DNA of 38,194 nt from Alloclostridium intestinigallinarum (GTDB lineage Bacteria > Bacillota > Clostridia > Christensenellales > UBA3700), in contig CAJFNB010000006.1 in the NCBI GenBank assembly GCA_904393845.1, positions 1 through 38,194 on the forward strand, read 5' to 3'. This document shows positions 30,239 through 38,052 of this stretch, in pieces; positions within the stretch are counted from its first letter, which is position 1, and each line of letters starts with the position of its first letter. A program made the translations under genes and the position numbers. The notes below the pieces were generated by a model that was not told where the DNA came from, did not search any database, and worked only from the letters and a program-made list of their open reading frames with translations.

Positions 30239-33154
30239 TTATTTCAACGTTAAAAAGCCCATTATAAACGCGTCGGGGAAGAGGAATTGTTTTTCACCGA
30301 CGGGGAATTTTACGCGCATGTATTTTTGGTCGGCGCTTATCCATGTGATAGTGCCGTCGCCGAATTTTTTGTGGGAAACCTGCGTATCAACGCCCACGTC
30401 CGCCAGCAATTCGTCCCAATTGACAGAATCCTGTCCGGCAGGCTTTTCTGCAGAAGAAGGCGAGGGCTCTTTTTTCGGAGCAGACGGTCCGGCGGTTTTG
30501 GAAGGAATATCGGAAAACCTTTCGGCGGCGGTTGACTTGCGGTATTTTTCCGGAATGAGAATTTTTTCGAAATCCGTCATGGTGGCTTGCTGTTTCGAGT
30601 ACAAAGCCTCGTATTCTTCGCGTCTGAGCACCGTGTCCCAACCGCCGACGGCTTCTCCCGCGTGCTTGTCTACTCCCGTATAGGAAAGGCTGGAATTTTC
30701 GTATTTGCGGAAACCAAAAATGCCTTGATTCATCTTTTCCGAATCGAACAGCCCGATAGAGCAAAGTATGTCGAAATCTTTGACCGTAAGTCCGGTGACT
30801 TTTCGGAACAGTTCGGGCTCTATTTGCGTGATAACGTCTTTTATCGTCTGTTCGCGGTAATCGGTAAGGTACATAAAAGCGGGAATGCGCGCGGCGAGTT
30901 TAAGCAGGTTTTCCTGTACCTGTTTGCGCAAGGATTTTGCCTGTTTTTCGTCTTCGGAAAGTTCTTTTTTCTTTGCCGGTGACAGCTTGTCCCCGCTTTC
31001 TTTTTTGAGTTTTTTGACTTTTTCCGAGCGGTTTATTATCGTTTGAATTTCCGCGCCCAACGAACGGAAGCCCTCTATACGCATAAGCGCGTCCAGCGCG
31101 TCTTTGTTGTTTTGCAGTTTTTTGAGTGTGTCGTTATCCACGTGGACCAAAAGCGCCGTCTGCCAGCGCTTTGCAAGCAGGGTTGCGGATGTTCCGGCAT
31201 AGGTAATGTCCAAAATGTCCTGCGCGTCTATGCGGTTCATGGACGAGCCGTCAAAAGCAAGCACGGGCAGGAAAGAGATAAATTCCGAAACCTTTTGTTC
31301 GGGGTGGGTGTCGTCTACTTTCAGGCGGCAGGAATAGTCGGAAATCTGGTGTAAAGCGCGCTCTAAGGCAAAGTCGAAAATATAGCATTCCTGCTTTATT
31401 ATCTCTTTATCCCCGCGGTCGTTTATTATCTCCCACGGCGATTGCACGCGGAAAGCCGTCTGGAAATACGTTTCGGGCGACTTCAAGTTGCGCAGCATGA
31501 ATACGCCCGCCCAGGGCCGTACGGTAACGCCCGTCGTCAGTTTTCCGCACGACAAAGTTATAGTCTTGGTTTTCAAAGGGTCGTCCATCGCGTTCAGCAC
31601 CGGGCGCAGTGCGTCCAGGCCGATACCCGCTTTTACTCCTGCGCAGACGATAATTTTGTAGTCGGCGAAAAAGTTGTTCTGCTTTTGTATAAGCAGATTA
31701 TACATTGCGTAGCAACTTGCCACGTTGGGCAAGAACCACAGCGTGTGCGAAAGCACGTTCAGAAGGGTGGTGTCGGAAAAGGGCATGGGCGGACGTTCCG
31801 CGCCCAGCTTTAAGCCGTCTACGGGCATATAGTTTCCCTGTATCATTTTAAGCCACTTCTGCACGTCCTCTTCGTACACGAAGCGCGCTGTTTCCGGCTT
31901 GCCTTTTTCGGTGACTTCCGCGCGGAAAAATTCGTTTATGTCAAATTCGTCGTACCCCTCGTTTATCGCCACGTTTGCGGTTATCGAATCGGGCACTTTG
32001 TAAGTGAGCATAACCATTTTCGGAAGCGCGGCGTAAGGGTTTTCGCCCGATGAATCGTCCCAATTTTCCTTTGCCGCCTGTTCGTCCGAATACGTCCAGT
32101 TGAATACCTGGTCTTCCAAAAATTCGCCCGTGCCCAGCGCGCGGAAGGGCGTGCCGGAAAGGTACAGATAGTGCGCGGAAGTTATGGGCAGAAAGGTTTC
32201 GTTTATAGCGTTGCCCGCTTCTTCCTGCTGATATTTTTCAATGTCGAAGTCGTTGTCCTCTTCGTCGAATTTTTCAAACAGATTTTTTGCGTTTTCGCGC
32301 CATGCCCCGAAGTGGTATTCGTCGAATATTATTATGTCCCAGTTGGTAGCGTGGATAAATTCGTTCTTTGCCTTTATGCCGCCGGCTTCGTTCGTGCCCA
32401 GCAGGTCCTGAAATGAGCCGAATACCACAATGGGCTTTGTCTTGTCGCAAGCTTCGTATTGTTCGTCCAGCTTTTTCGCGTCAAAGCGCGCTTCTTTGTT
32501 GGAGACAAACTGCCAGCCCTTGAAATCCACATGGCGGGCAAGGTCTTCCTGCCATGCCGATTCCACGGCGGGCTTGAAAGTGAGCACGAGAATTTTTTTG
32601 AAATTCATCGCCTTGCAAAGCTCGTATGTGGCAAAGGTCTTTCCGAAGCGCATTTTCGCATTCCATAAAAATTTGGGCGGGCGCGAAGGGTCGTCCGTTT
32701 TTGCCTGCAAAAAATAAGTCTTTGTCACGTCCACGGCGGCTTTTTGTTCGCGCCGCATGGTAAAATTCCACGTGCGGTTGCCCTCGAACCGCGTTTCCGT
32801 CCTCAGTTCTTCAACCGCCGTAAGCGCGTCCGAAAGGGTGCACTTAAACCATTCGTTCCTGTCCGCGCCCGCATTTAACTGTGAAAAGCCTTTGCGCTTT
32901 AACAGTCTGTGTACGTCCTTGTCCGTAAAGCAGGTGCCGTCCGGACGCATTGCCGATTCCTTGAATAAAATTTTGAAGTTTATCGCCGCCGCATGTAACT
33001 GTTCGCGTATGCGCGTTTCCACGTCGCGGTCGGTATAACCTATCTTTATATATCCGTTGTGGTCGCTCAAATCGGGCAGTATGTAGCCGTATATCGTGGG
33101 CACCACGGCAGGGCGGGTATGCAGTATTTCGGAAAGACTTATATTATTTGCCAT
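30239..33154 (-). CDS. GIY-YIG/T5orf172-type nuclease plus SF2 helicase, restriction subunit
   Basis: This 971-aa protein has a GIY-YIG-like N-terminus of the T5orf172 kind: IYGYILPD, YIKIGYTDRDVETRIREQL, and RNEWFKC with a conserved Glu at about 101. An SF2 helicase core follows: KMRFGKTFATYEL (motif I, about 167-179), FDEYHFG (motif II, 277-283), YLSGTPFRAL (motif III) and YFQTAFRVQSPW (motif VI). A charged coiled region lies near 720-760. The C-terminus has a small SH3-like domain (SHKKFGDGTITWI). GAGGA precedes the ATG. As last gene of a methyltransferase operon it is the likely DNA-translocating and cutting subunit; target specificity is unknown. Confidence 0.85.
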   Translation of the reverse strand: MANNISLSEILHTRPAVVPTIYGYILPDLSDHNGYIKIGYTDRDVETRIREQLHAAAINFKILFKESAMRPDGTCFTDKDVHRLLKRKGFSQLNAGADRNEWFKCTLSDALTAVEELRTETRFEGNRTWNFTMRREQKAAVDVTKTYFLQAKTDDPSRPPKFLWNAKMRFGKTFATYELCKAMNFKKILVLTFKPAVESAWQEDLARHVDFKGWQFVSNKEARFDAKKLDEQYEACDKTKPIVVFGSFQDLLGTNEAGGIKAKNEFIHATNWDIIIFDEYHFGAWRENAKNLFEKFDEEDNDFDIEKYQQEEAGNAINETFLPITSAHYLYLSGTPFRALGTGEFLEDQVFNWTYSDEQAAKENWDDSSGENPYAALPKMVMLTYKVPDSITANVAINEGYDEFDINEFFRAEVTEKGKPETARFVYEEDVQKWLKMIQGNYMPVDGLKLGAERPPMPFSDTTLLNVLSHTLWFLPNVASCYAMYNLLIQKQNNFFADYKIIVCAGVKAGIGLDALRPVLNAMDDPLKTKTITLSCGKLTTGVTVRPWAGVFMLRNLKSPETYFQTAFRVQSPWEIINDRGDKEIIKQECYIFDFALERALHQISDYSCRLKVDDTHPEQKVSEFISFLPVLAFDGSSMNRIDAQDILDITYAGTSATLLAKRWQTALLVHVDNDTLKKLQNNKDALDALMRIEGFRSLGAEIQTIINRSEKVKKLKKESGDKLSPAKKKELSEDEKQAKSLRKQVQENLLKLAARIPAFMYLTDYREQTIKDVITQIEPELFRKVTGLTVKDFDILCSIGLFDSEKMNQGIFGFRKYENSSLSYTGVDKHAGEAVGGWDTVLRREEYEALYSKQQATMTDFEKILIPEKYRKSTAAERFSDIPSKTAGPSAPKKEPSPSSAEKPAGQDSVNWDELLADVGVDTQVSHKKFGDGTITWISADQKYMRVKFPVGEKQFLFPDAFIMGFLTLK

Positions 33155-33186
33155 TGTTTATTCCTCGCTAGAAATGATGGGCTTAT

Positions 33187-33786
33187 TTAAGCCTGGCAAA
33201 GTTTTTTCATTGAACAATTAAACAACATATCAACGCCGACTTTGCATGTATTGTCTATTTTGTCTATTATTGCATTATCTATTTTATACTTAGTCATGTC
33301 GCCAAACAAGTACGAGTTGAAGCAGTCTCTTAAATTATCTACTCTTTCTTTTACTTCGCAGAGATTTACACTACTTATGTTTACACCATAGTCAATATGA
33401 GCAATAGTTTTATTCCTAGCAATTCTTTTTGGACTTTCATTATCGTCAGGAGGAAGTTTTAAAAGAGTTTTCCTGGCAGAGTCAAAGTTTAACAAAAACT
33501 TCTTTTTTAATAGGCCTTTTAATTGATGTAGAGAATTTGCGCTTTCGCCTTTGGTTTCTAATGTACAAGATAGTATGATAAAATCTTTCTGCAGAGCATG
33601 TATAATGGACGTTAGAAAGTTTTTAGCTGGATATAATGGCCAAGAAAACTTATAGGTTTTTCTTTGCTCACCAATATGAATCAAATAAAAATAGTTGCTA
33701 TATATATTAATAAATATGCCCTGTAATTCTTCTACGCGATCTTTATACTCTTCATAGAATTCTTGATTAATGACAATGTTTTCCAT
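33187..33786 (-). CDS. Small HEPN-like protein (AbiU2-type) inside the RM operon
   Basis: The 199-aa, helical, AT-rich protein has an R-x5-H motif in RIARNKTIAHIDYG (Arg124, His130), which fits the HEPN signature R-x4-6-H and closely resembles the AbiU2 group. It starts 5 nt after the methyltransferase stop and ends 32 nt before the helicase gene, so it is co-transcribed with the RM genes. HEPN proteins of this kind are RNases used in abortive infection or as toxins. Its base composition is more AT-rich than the helicase gene, so it may have joined the operon later. The assignment is by motif only. Confidence 0.55.
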   Translation of the reverse strand: MENIVINQEFYEEYKDRVEELQGIFINIYSNYFYLIHIGEQRKTYKFSWPLYPAKNFLTSIIHALQKDFIILSCTLETKGESANSLHQLKGLLKKKFLLNFDSARKTLLKLPPDDNESPKRIARNKTIAHIDYGVNISSVNLCEVKERVDNLRDCFNSYLFGDMTKYKIDNAIIDKIDNTCKVGVDMLFNCSMKKLCQA

Positions 33787-33791
33787 AGGTA

Positions 33792-35360
33792 TTATTCCAT
33801 AGGCTTTATCATATTTTCGATAAAGGCTATTTCCTCCTTTGTTAATTTATATTTTATATATAATTCTTCGTCCGTCCACGGCTTGGAAAAGTCTTGCATA
33901 GGAATTAAGGAGAAAGAATCTTTGGAAATATTCAGCGAATGTCTGTTATAGAATAGTAATGCTCTAAAAAATTTTGTTTTTATATATTCCAAACAATTCA
34001 AGGCAACGGTCTTTGAATCAAAAGGTCCTATTTGCAAAAAAGTTTCAGTGCAGATTTCGTTTGGTTCGCCTAAGATTATTTCGGGAGGAACGGTTGACGT
34101 CGTCATATATGCTTTTGAGAAAAACAATTTATATTTTGAGACGTCATTATTCTTAAGAGTAACGGCACTGCGCTTGATATAAGCACTAACTCTTTTAGCA
34201 CCGCCTTTTATTCCCTTAACACCATATATTTTATAGGTATTATTATTTGGCGCACTAGATATAGAAAGGTGTGTATATTTATCTGGAGAATTAAACAGAT
34301 CGGCAGAAATTCCATAGGGATTTCTAAATGAAACAATTTTACTAAAAAAGTCTTCATGCTTGCTTTCAGCCTTTTCTATTATTGAAGTCTGCCGATAATC
34401 TCTAATTATAGTTTGAGAAATATCATTTTTCAAGAATCGTATTGATTTAAAAGCCGTATCGCCCATAGGTTTATACCAATATTCTACGGGACCATGATAT
34501 GTGGAGTCCATAACAAAATAGCAAACACCGCCGTCTAAATGAATTCCGTTGAAGCAGTCTTTGGCATCTTCAAAATCTTTAATATACCTTATTGAATTGT
34601 TGTCCATCATGAATTGACGAAATTTTGATAGTCCCTTTCCGCCCTTCATCCATCGAGAAGGAACAATCATTGTTAAGTATTTTGGTTTCAAAGAAAGTGA
34701 CCTTTCTATAAATAAATGATAGATAGGTTTTGCACTGTCGCCGGTGCCGCCGCCGTCTGTTAAATGATAAGGCGGATTGCTGATAATTACGTCAAATTTC
34801 ATATTAAAAATTTTCTCCGGATCCAAAGTATGTATAAATTCGTAGGCGTGCGTTTCCTTACCTTCTTCGCGCTCCCATTGTTCCTGCGAAGCTCCGCAAA
34901 ACTTGCATTTTCCGCCTACCCAGGTGTGCTTTATGCGGCGGAAGCGGATATTGCCTTCGGGGCTGTCGAAGCGCGATACGGAATATTCGCCGTTGGGATA
35001 TTTACTGCAATAAAGACTGCGGCGGGATAACAGGCTGGTAAGTTCGGTAATTGCAATGCCGTAAAGTTGCTTATGGAATATGTGGTCCAGGCGCTCCTGC
35101 AAATTCGGAAAAACGTCCTGCAAGCCCACAATCAGCCGTTTGGCTATCTCGCGCAAAAACACGCCCGTTTTGCAGGCAGGGTCCAAAAAAGTGGTGTTCG
35201 GGTCCTTAAAAAGTTCCTGCGGCAAAAGGTCAAGCATTTTATTTGCAATGTCGGGCGGGGTGAACACTTCGTCATTTGACAAATTCGCCAGGCACGAAAG
35301 CACGTCGGGCGTGTGCAAGGTTTTATTCTTATAGATTTTATCGAAAAAGGTTTCAGCCAT
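33792..35360 (-). CDS. Eco57I-type N6-adenine DNA methyltransferase
   Basis: The 522-aa product has motif I FLDPACKTGVFLREIA (about 58-73, SAM binding) and the N6-adenine catalytic motif IV ISNPPYHL (NPPY at 195-198). A CxxC pair in KCKFCGASQ (about 152-155) suggests a partial zinc site. The part after about residue 280 is a target-recognition-like region with lower GC than the N-terminus, which suggests a mosaic history with exchange of specificity. It protects host DNA against the helicase/nuclease encoded in the same operon. It overlaps the preceding methyltransferase-like gene by 8 nt. Confidence 0.88.
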   Translation of the reverse strand: MAETFFDKIYKNKTLHTPDVLSCLANLSNDEVFTPPDIANKMLDLLPQELFKDPNTTFLDPACKTGVFLREIAKRLIVGLQDVFPNLQERLDHIFHKQLYGIAITELTSLLSRRSLYCSKYPNGEYSVSRFDSPEGNIRFRRIKHTWVGGKCKFCGASQEQWEREEGKETHAYEFIHTLDPEKIFNMKFDVIISNPPYHLTDGGGTGDSAKPIYHLFIERSLSLKPKYLTMIVPSRWMKGGKGLSKFRQFMMDNNSIRYIKDFEDAKDCFNGIHLDGGVCYFVMDSTYHGPVEYWYKPMGDTAFKSIRFLKNDISQTIIRDYRQTSIIEKAESKHEDFFSKIVSFRNPYGISADLFNSPDKYTHLSISSAPNNNTYKIYGVKGIKGGAKRVSAYIKRSAVTLKNNDVSKYKLFFSKAYMTTSTVPPEIILGEPNEICTETFLQIGPFDSKTVALNCLEYIKTKFFRALLFYNRHSLNISKDSFSLIPMQDFSKPWTDEELYIKYKLTKEEIAFIENMIKPME

Positions 35361-36057
35361 TTTCCTGCACCTTCCTGTAATGTACAGGCGGATATTCGCA
35401 TATCGGCTCCGCCATGTATTCTTTTGTCACCGGGTTTTCGGACAGATAGGGGCGTATATCTTCGGGAATGCCGAAGAGTGAATCCTGCCCGAAGCGCGGC
35501 TTGTCGTTTGCTTTCAGTAATACGTCCAGCCTGAAATCGCGCCGCTTAAGCTTTGTGCCGAGCAAGCTCCATTCTGGGAAAATTATCGGCTCTTCGGTAT
35601 CGCGTCCGTTTTCGTCCACACACATCATCGTAAGCGCGTTTCCGCATAAAATATTTTTCGACAGTATATATTTCACGGCGGAGCGTGTTTCATTATTGGC
35701 AGCTTTTTTGCACACGCCCGAATATTCCTTGTCCCACAGCTCAAACAGGCGTGTGCGGCATTCCGCGGCGTTGTCTGCAAGTATTTCCACCCCGTAAATG
35801 CTGGTGGCAGCCAGCACGGCATACCGTTCGTAATCGTACGCGTTTGATTTATAAAGTTTTTTGACGGTGGCAAGCTTGCGCGTAAGAATTTCCGCAAGAA
35901 AGTTTCCGTTTCCGCAGGCAGGCTCCAAAAATCGGCTGTCTATGCGCTCGGTTTCGTCCTTTACAAGGTCGCACATCGCCTTTACTTCGCGTTCAGCGGT
36001 AAAAACTTCGCCGTGATCGCGCACGCGCTTTTTAGATTTGGTCTGATTATCCGACAA
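35353..36057 (-). CDS. Methyltransferase-like protein with motif I but no NPPY motif
   Basis: The 234-aa product begins with a TTG (MSDNQTKSKKRVRDHGEVFT) preceded by AAGGGGA. Motif I of a SAM-dependent DNA methyltransferase is clear: RFLEPACGNGNFLAEIL. A second family stretch is TSIYGVEILADNAAECRTRL. No motif IV (D/N-P-P-Y/F) is present; the corresponding region reads ILCGNALTM. It is therefore probably a non-catalytic partner or regulator of the complete methyltransferase encoded next, or the two form a split enzyme. It is the first gene of the RM operon and divergent from the Xre gene. Confidence 0.78.
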   Translation of the reverse strand: MSDNQTKSKKRVRDHGEVFTAEREVKAMCDLVKDETERIDSRFLEPACGNGNFLAEILTRKLATVKKLYKSNAYDYERYAVLAATSIYGVEILADNAAECRTRLFELWDKEYSGVCKKAANNETRSAVKYILSKNILCGNALTMMCVDENGRDTEEPIIFPEWSLLGTKLKRRDFRLDVLLKANDKPRFGQDSLFGIPEDIRPYLSENPVTKEYMAEPICEYPPVHYRKVQENG

Positions 36058-36078
36058 TAAAAAAATCCCCTTGTATTA

Positions 36079-36157
36079 TGCAAATTCGTCTTAATTATAT
36101 TGCAAATGCGTAAAAATGTCAATGCAAATGCGTAATATTGCCGTATGCAAATGCATA
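36079..36157. promoter_or_regulatory. Four direct repeats TGCAAATGCGTA, candidate Xre operators
   Basis: TGCAAATTCGT (36079), TGCAAATGCGTA (36101), TGCAAATGCGTA (36123) and TGCAAATGCATA (36146) recur at 22, 22 and 23 bp, about two helical turns apart. They fill the gap between the divergent RM operon and the Xre gene. Site 2 lies within the spacer of the RM promoter, site 3 beside its -35, and site 4 just upstream of the Xre -10. This is the expected layout for one regulator controlling both sides. Confidence 0.8.
36094..36122 (-). promoter_or_regulatory. Consensus promoter of the RM operon
   Basis: On the minus strand TTGACA-N17-TATAAT matches the sigma-A consensus perfectly. The expected start is near 36087, about 30 nt before the TTG codon. 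One operator repeat sits exactly in the spacer, so binding would block RNA polymerase. Confidence 0.88.
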
Positions 36158-36158
36158 G

Positions 36159-36164
36159 TATAAT
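36159..36164 (+). promoter_or_regulatory. -10 element of the Xre gene, predicted leaderless
   Basis: A perfect TATAAT ends 6 nt before the ATG of the Xre gene, with no Shine-Dalgarno between. The -35 is weak (TTGCCG at 15-nt spacing). Confidence 0.6.
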
Positions 36165-36170
36165 ATTTGT

Positions 36171-36470
36171 ATGGATATACTTAGTAAAATAAAAATTTTA
36201 CAGGGTCAGCGCGGTTGGACGGACTATAAATTGGCGCAAAAAGCGGGAATACCGATAGGAACGCTCAATTCGCTGTACACAAGGAAGTCGCCGCCAAAGT
36301 TGGAAACATTGCAATGCATTTGCAATGCCTTCGGTCTGACTCTTTCGCAATTTTTCCTTGAAAACGAAAGGGTGGAGATATTGAGCGAAACCGAAAGGCA
36401 GATGTTGCAGTGTTTCCGCAAATTATCCCCCAAGCAGCAAAAAGCCCTGATACAAGTATTCGAAGAATAA
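36171..36470 (+). CDS. Xre-family HTH regulator (controller of the RM operon)
   Basis: The 99-aa protein has a Cro/C1-type helix-turn-helix at about residues 14-65: DYKLAQKAGIPIGTLNSLYT is the HTH proper, followed by PPKLETLQCICNAFGLTLSQF. The C-terminal third (LSETERQMLQCFRKLSPKQQ) probably helps dimerise. It is divergent from the RM genes and faces four operator-like direct repeats, which is typical of C-proteins that delay restriction until methylation is complete. Its own transcript appears leaderless. Confidence 0.9.
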   Translation: MDILSKIKILQGQRGWTDYKLAQKAGIPIGTLNSLYTRKSPPKLETLQCICNAFGLTLSQFFLENERVEILSETERQMLQCFRKLSPKQQKALIQVFEE

Positions 36471-36474
36471 AAAC

Positions 36475-36513
36475 ACCCCTCGGAAACAGTGATTTTTCCA
36501 AGGGGTATTTTTT
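36475..36513 (+). terminator. Terminator of the Xre gene
   Basis: ACCCCT and AGGGGT, extended by GGAAA/TTTCC, form a stem followed by ATTTTTT. From here to 36660 (about 150 bp) I see nothing further. Confidence 0.8.
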
Positions 36514-36660
36514 GATCGCGGCCATTATTCGCAGGTCGGCGAAGACTCGATAAATAAGGTTTTGACGAATATTTTCCGAAAACAGGCTAACAATTAACCG
36601 TAAAAGCGTAAGCGGGCATGAGGTTTTATATTCGGCGGTTAAGTTTTTCGCCGAAGCGTT

Positions 36661-36888
36661 TTAATCACTTACAATCACTTTTATTGCACTGCATTTGCCG
36701 CTGTTGCAACCGCTTTCGGAAACACTGCACGCCGCAATGCCGGGCTTAGCGTCTGCCAGCGCTTGCAGAACGAGTTTATCTCCCGCCTTTGGGAAGAGAG
36801 CGTTGAAAAAATAAGACAAACGTAAAAGTCGTCCGGTTGACGGCTTTGCGCGGCGCTTTTTGTCCGCCTCGGCGGAGAGTTGCTTCAT
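36661..36888 (-). CDS. Small hypothetical protein coupled to gpr
   Basis: A 75-aa frame starts MKQLSAEADKKRRAKPS with its ATG overlapping the gpr stop in ATGA, so it is likely translationally coupled. It has a helical middle (RLLRLSYFFNALFP) and a Cys- and Ser-rich end. In many spore formers spoIIP follows gpr; this protein is far too short and I see no SpoIIP motif. It may be unrelated. A longer frame extending back through gpr is a shadow. Confidence 0.5.
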   Translation of the reverse strand: MKQLSAEADKKRRAKPSTGRLLRLSYFFNALFPKAGDKLVLQALADAKPGIAACSVSESGCNSGKCSAIKVIVSD

Positions 36889-37565
36889 TTTCCGAAAGCG
36901 GCATTTATTGCGCGGGCAATGTTTTTTCCGCACCTTGAAACCTGCTCGTCTATGTCGGCGGGGGTGACGACGAAATTTCTCAATTTTTCCACGCCCAGAT
37001 CGCCCAGCTTTATCACCAGCGGCACGCCGACGGAGAGCGTTTTGCCCTGCGTACGCATAAATTTGGAATTGCCCACGCCGCTTCCCGGGGTGAGGGCGAA
37101 GTTGCCCAGCTGATAACATCTGCCAAGGCGTTCGTAGCGGGAAGTGGAAAGGGTGTCTATTAAAATAGTGAGGTCGGGTTTGACGCGCTCGCTCACGCTT
37201 GCCACAATGTCGGAGCTTTCAACGCCGGTGACGACGCTTACCTGCGGCGCAATCAGACTGAAATGGGGATTGCTTCCGCCTGCGGAGAGGTGGTGCAGGG
37301 TGGTGTTGCCCAGCGCGTCCGCCGTCATGCCGCGGTTGCCCAAGCCCACGATAAGCACGCGTTTCAGGTTTTCGCCGGCAAGTTTTTTTATATACGAGGC
37401 GAAAATTCTTACAAGATTATCGTCGTCGCCGCATTCCGTAAGCGTGTAATATTCGCCCTTATCGGGCATGATTCCGTGGGTCACGCGACAGCCGCGGCGC
37501 ACGAATTCGTCCTCTTTCAAGCCTTGGACGGCGGCTGTTTCCAATAAAAGCGAATTGTATTCCAT
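36885..37565 (-). CDS. gpr: Germination protease GPR (short form)
   Basis: GPR degrades small acid-soluble spore proteins on germination. The 226-aa product shows VLIVGLGNRGMTADALG, PQVSVVTGVESSDIV, LTILIDTLSTSR and LTPGSGVGN, then FVVTPADIDEQVSRCGKNIARAIN. Both Asp residues that I match to the proposed catalytic pair (in TADALG and LIDTLS) are present. Family members are usually 320-370 aa; this one is short at the N-terminus and lacks the mid-to-late insert, so the propeptide may be reduced. I start at MEYNSLLLE, not the upstream MLYYYY extension, because family members begin near here. It faces rpsT, the usual neighbour. Confidence 0.85.
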   Translation of the reverse strand: MEYNSLLLETAAVQGLKEDEFVRRGCRVTHGIMPDKGEYYTLTECGDDDNLVRIFASYIKKLAGENLKRVLIVGLGNRGMTADALGNTTLHHLSAGGSNPHFSLIAPQVSVVTGVESSDIVASVSERVKPDLTILIDTLSTSRYERLGRCYQLGNFALTPGSGVGNSKFMRTQGKTLSVGVPLVIKLGDLGVEKLRNFVVTPADIDEQVSRCGKNIARAINAAFGK

Positions 37566-37618
37566 GCCGAAAGTGTACCCGAAAAGCAAAAAAATATAAT
37601 AATAGTAGAGCAAATTCC

Positions 37619-37647
37619 TTGCTTTTCACTTTTTTATATGCTAAAAT
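37619..37647 (+). promoter_or_regulatory. Promoter of rpsT
   Basis: TTGCTT-N17-TAAAAT lies about 45 nt upstream of the rpsT ATG. Confidence 0.7.
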
Positions 37648-37691
37648 TGATAAGCAAATAACAAGAATGTATCCATATCGGAGGAGTAAAA

Positions 37692-37967
37692 ATGCCGCAG
37701 ATCAAATCTCAGAAGAAGAGAGTTATAACCAACGAAAAAGCTAACGAGAGGAACGTTGCCAAGCGTACCCGCGTAAGAAACAGCGTGAAGAAGTTCCGCG
37801 CCGCCGTCGCTGCCGGTGACGTTGAGCTTGCCAAGAAGCTTCTGCCCGAAACCATTTCCCTTATCGACAGGGCTAAGAGCGACGGCGTTTACAAGGATAA
37901 CACCGCTTCGCGTAAGATTTCCAGGTTGTCGAAAGAACTCTATAACCTCGAATCGGCTAATAAGTAA
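37692..37967 (+). CDS. rpsT: 30S ribosomal protein S20
   Basis: The 91-aa basic helical protein is full length: MPQIKSQKKRVITNEKANER, then RNSVKKFRAAV, and the C-terminal NTASRKISRLSKELYNL. S20 binds 16S rRNA and helps early 30S assembly. GGAGGAG precedes the ATG. The codon use is strongly biased to optimal codons. It is divergent from gpr and followed by a two-stem structure like that after leuB. Confidence 0.98.
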   Translation: MPQIKSQKKRVITNEKANERNVAKRTRVRNSVKKFRAAVAAGDVELAKKLLPETISLIDRAKSDGVYKDNTASRKISRLSKELYNLESANK

Positions 37968-37974
37968 TAGTAGG

Positions 37975-38052
37975 GCTTAAAAAGTTAATTCAAAAAATTA
38001 TTTTCCGAGAAGTAAGAAGCTTCTCGGAATTTTTTTCACACACTTTTTAAGC
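37975..38052 (+). terminator. Two-stem structure after rpsT
   Basis: An outer 11-bp stem GCTTAAAAAGT/ACTTTTTAAGC encloses TAATTCAAAAA and the inner hairpin TTCCGAGAAG/CTTCTCGGAA (38003-38029), then TTTTTTT. The inner hairpin with its T-run is a good Rho-independent terminator. The outer stem differs from the leuB copy by two compensatory pairs. Confidence 0.85.
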
